The notes beneath the pieces are model-generated. The model was given only the letters and a program-made list of their open reading frames with translations, made no database searches and was not told the DNA's origin. A DNA stretch of 64,000 bases from Chitinivibrionales bacterium (GTDB lineage: Bacteria; Fibrobacterota; Chitinivibrionia; Chitinivibrionales; FEN-1185): NCBI GenBank assembly GCA_035516255.1, contig DATJAL010000052.1, positions 124,001 to 188,000 of the forward strand, given 5' to 3'. Below, piece by piece: positions 62,357 through 64,000 of the stretch (positions are counted from its first letter, which is position 1; every line of letters starts with the position of its first letter). A program made the position numbers and the translations under genes.

Positions 62357-63819
62357 AAAAGACGTTTTTTGTAATTCTGTGGCTGACGGTGACGGCATCT
62401 TTTGCAGGCAAAGCCGAAAAGATCCAAGCGATAAAGGAAACGGAACGCAAAGAACTCCAGAACGCCCTCGACAAATCGCGCGATAGTCTGCAAGAGCTCG
62501 TTACAAAGCAATACGCGTTCGAGCAGCAGGCCGTGGAAATGAAAGAGGCAAACAAGGATGAATTCGACAAGCTGCACGAACAACAGGACCGCATGGAGAC
62601 GGAACTCGCGCGCATCAAGGAAGAAAAACTCAATCGTGAACAGTCGCTTGCAGATGAAATAAAGAACCTCGAAGCGAAAAAGGAGGAGTGGACCTACCTG
62701 CAAAACCAAATAAAAGACATCTTTCAGAAAGACGCCGATGGTCTGCTTGAAGCCTTTCCGCTCGACAAGGAACTTCGACGTGCCGAACTCGAAAAGATCC
62801 GGGCGTCCTTGAGCGAACGCCATTCGCCCACGGCGGCGTTTGGAGCTTTTGTCAACTATAGGCTGGCATGGTTGGCCCTCGGGGATTCCATATCCCTCGC
62901 CAAGGCCGTGGTCTTGCCTGAAGATGGCAGCCCAAAGCAACTGACCATCTCGCGATTCGGTAACGTGTTCGGGTACGGCATCGACCCGGCCGCGGGAACG
63001 TGCTACTATTTGCGCCAAACGGGAAGACTTGGATCTGATCGATTTTCGGTTGAAAAAATTGCGGCTCCACAACTCGCTACTAAGTTGACCGAACAGTTTC
63101 CCAAGTGGCTTTCCACCGGCCGGATTACCGGAGACGTGCTGATGGAAGTGATGCAAAATGACCAGGCCCGCATGCTCATTGCGGGAAAAAGACAATCCAC
63201 TGGTCTTGCGTTGTACGAATCGTTCGCCAAGGGCGGTTGGGTCATGATTCCCATGCTCATGTTACCCTTCTGGGTGCTGTACCTGATGGTCGTTAAAATC
63301 GCGCAATATGCAGGGCGGGGCAGCCTACTTAAGAAGCAATACGTCACAGCAATGAAGTTCCTTGAAAAGAAAGAGTTTAACAGCGCACTGGCATGGGCAA
63401 AGACTTGTAAGAGAGGGGTGATGGCCCGCATAGTTGCCGCAAGCCTTGAACGGCAAAGCCAGGGTAGGCAAACGGGTGAACGAGCGGCCTACGAAATTCT
63501 AACCCTTGAAACTCCGCCCTTACGCCGTCACCTCAATACATTAGCGGTGATCGCGGGGGCGGCTCCGCTGCTTGGATTACTTGGAACCATTAGCGGCATG
63601 ATAACTCTGTTCGCGGCGGTCACGCACTTTGGAACCGGAGACCCCAAATTTCTCGCGGGCGGAATATCCGAGGCGCTTATCACTGCGAAAACAGGGTTGG
63701 CTATTGCCATTCCCGTTCTGTTTATTCACGATCTTCTTCGTGCAGCAAAGGATCGTCTTATGGCAGACCTGGAGAACGATACGATTGCCGTACTCAACGC
63801 AGTGTATCCCGAGGAATAG
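62353..63819 (+). CDS. MotA/TolQ/ExbB family proton-channel protein with long periplasmic domain (TtpC-like)
   Basis: A 488-residue inner-membrane protein. The N-terminal signal segment leads into a coiled coil (ETERKELQNALDKSRDSL to about residue 130) and a globular periplasmic part. Three membrane helices follow: about 293-312 (WVMIPMLMLPFWVLYLMVV), 397-425 (VIAGAAPLLGLLGTISGMI) and 436-458 (ISEALITAKTGLAIAIPVL). The last two carry the ExbB/TolQ proton-channel signature. This architecture is that of TtpC, which bridges the channel and the DUF3450 protein in TonB2 systems of vibrios. GTG start overlapping the upstream stop. Confidence 0.88.
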   Translation: MKKTFFVILWLTVTASFAGKAEKIQAIKETERKELQNALDKSRDSLQELVTKQYAFEQQAVEMKEANKDEFDKLHEQQDRMETELARIKEEKLNREQSLADEIKNLEAKKEEWTYLQNQIKDIFQKDADGLLEAFPLDKELRRAELEKIRASLSERHSPTAAFGAFVNYRLAWLALGDSISLAKAVVLPEDGSPKQLTISRFGNVFGYGIDPAAGTCYYLRQTGRLGSDRFSVEKIAAPQLATKLTEQFPKWLSTGRITGDVLMEVMQNDQARMLIAGKRQSTGLALYESFAKGGWVMIPMLMLPFWVLYLMVVKIAQYAGRGSLLKKQYVTAMKFLEKKEFNSALAWAKTCKRGVMARIVAASLERQSQGRQTGERAAYEILTLETPPLRRHLNTLAVIAGAAPLLGLLGTISGMITLFAAVTHFGTGDPKFLAGGISEALITAKTGLAIAIPVLFIHDLLRAAKDRLMADLENDTIAVLNAVYPEE

Positions 63820-63822
63820 GAA

Positions 63823-64000
63823 GTGTTCACACCGTTTCTAAAACTATTCTATGAAGGCGGATGGGTGCTGTTTCCCATCTTTGCCGTGTCGGTTGTAGTG
63901 TGGCACATCGTTTTCGGAAAGCTAATCCGCTTTGCACATCTACGCACGGCGCGCAAACGGGTCCATGCCATACTTGTGACGCAAAACGTTGAACCGACGA
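63823..64000 (+). CDS. ExbB-like proton-channel protein, 3' end beyond the window
   Basis: GTG 63823, preceded by AGGAA and three bases after the upstream stop, opens FTPFLKLFYEGGWVLFPIFA followed by VSVVVWHIVFGKLIRFAHLR. This is the first membrane helix and N-terminus of a short ExbB/TolQ protein, the expected second channel subunit of a TonB2 cluster. Genes for ExbD and TonB probably follow outside the window. Confidence 0.85.
   Translation, partial: MFTPFLKLFYEGGWVLFPIFAVSVVVWHIVFGKLIRFAHLRTARKRVHAILVTQNVEPT

Overview
The window looks like one contiguous piece of chromosome from a moderately GC-rich, free-living bacterium with an outer membrane. TonB machinery, a lipoprotein alpha-2-macroglobulin, and five proteins ending in a Por-secretion/FlgD-Ig-like C-terminal domain (the kind recognised by type IX secretion) point to the Fibrobacterota-Chlorobi-Bacteroidota group. 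Fibrobacterota-like bacteria are my best guess, from lifestyle and secretion tails rather than a marker phylogeny.

Region 1 (1-28.3 kb, all + strand) is a fused information-processing super-cluster: rplJ (cut by the left edge)-rplL-rpoB-rpoC-rpsL-rpsG-fusA, then the S10, spc and alpha operons from rpsJ to rplQ, then fba. There is no tuf between fusA and rpsJ, and no adk or map after secY. Four gene gaps carry imperfect palindromes of one apparent family. uS11, bL17, uL29 and the aldolase carry unusual lysine-rich tails. The EF-G has a non-canonical domain IV.

Region 2 (28.3-49.4 kb) is an accessory, exported-protein region. It holds a GC-rich possible structured RNA, a CBM9-like secreted protein, tRNA-His, two GH2-family beta-galactosidase-like paralogues 12 kb apart, a right-handed beta-helix protein, a frameshifted secreted protein, a repeat-domain secreted protein behind a perfect sigma70-consensus promoter, a nucleotide-sugar dehydrogenase, an MFS transporter, a GFA-fold zinc protein, a DUF1801 protein and three STAS-type regulators. 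The exported enzymes plausibly attack plant or microbial glycans; the GH2 pair lacks the usual Asn-Glu acid/base dyad.

Region 3 (49.9-58.1 kb, - strand) is the conserved pair of bacterial alpha-2-macroglobulin and penicillin-binding protein 1C, separated by a cloverleaf-like repeat. Region 4 (58.7-64 kb, + strand) is a probable metal-uptake cluster: a small His/Cys-rich membrane protein, a TonB-dependent receptor with a Cys-rich plug motif, and the start of a TonB2-type energising complex (DUF3450 protein, long coiled-coil MotA/TolQ/ExbB protein, second ExbB running off the right edge).

All readings were made by eye. No database, folding or alignment program was run.
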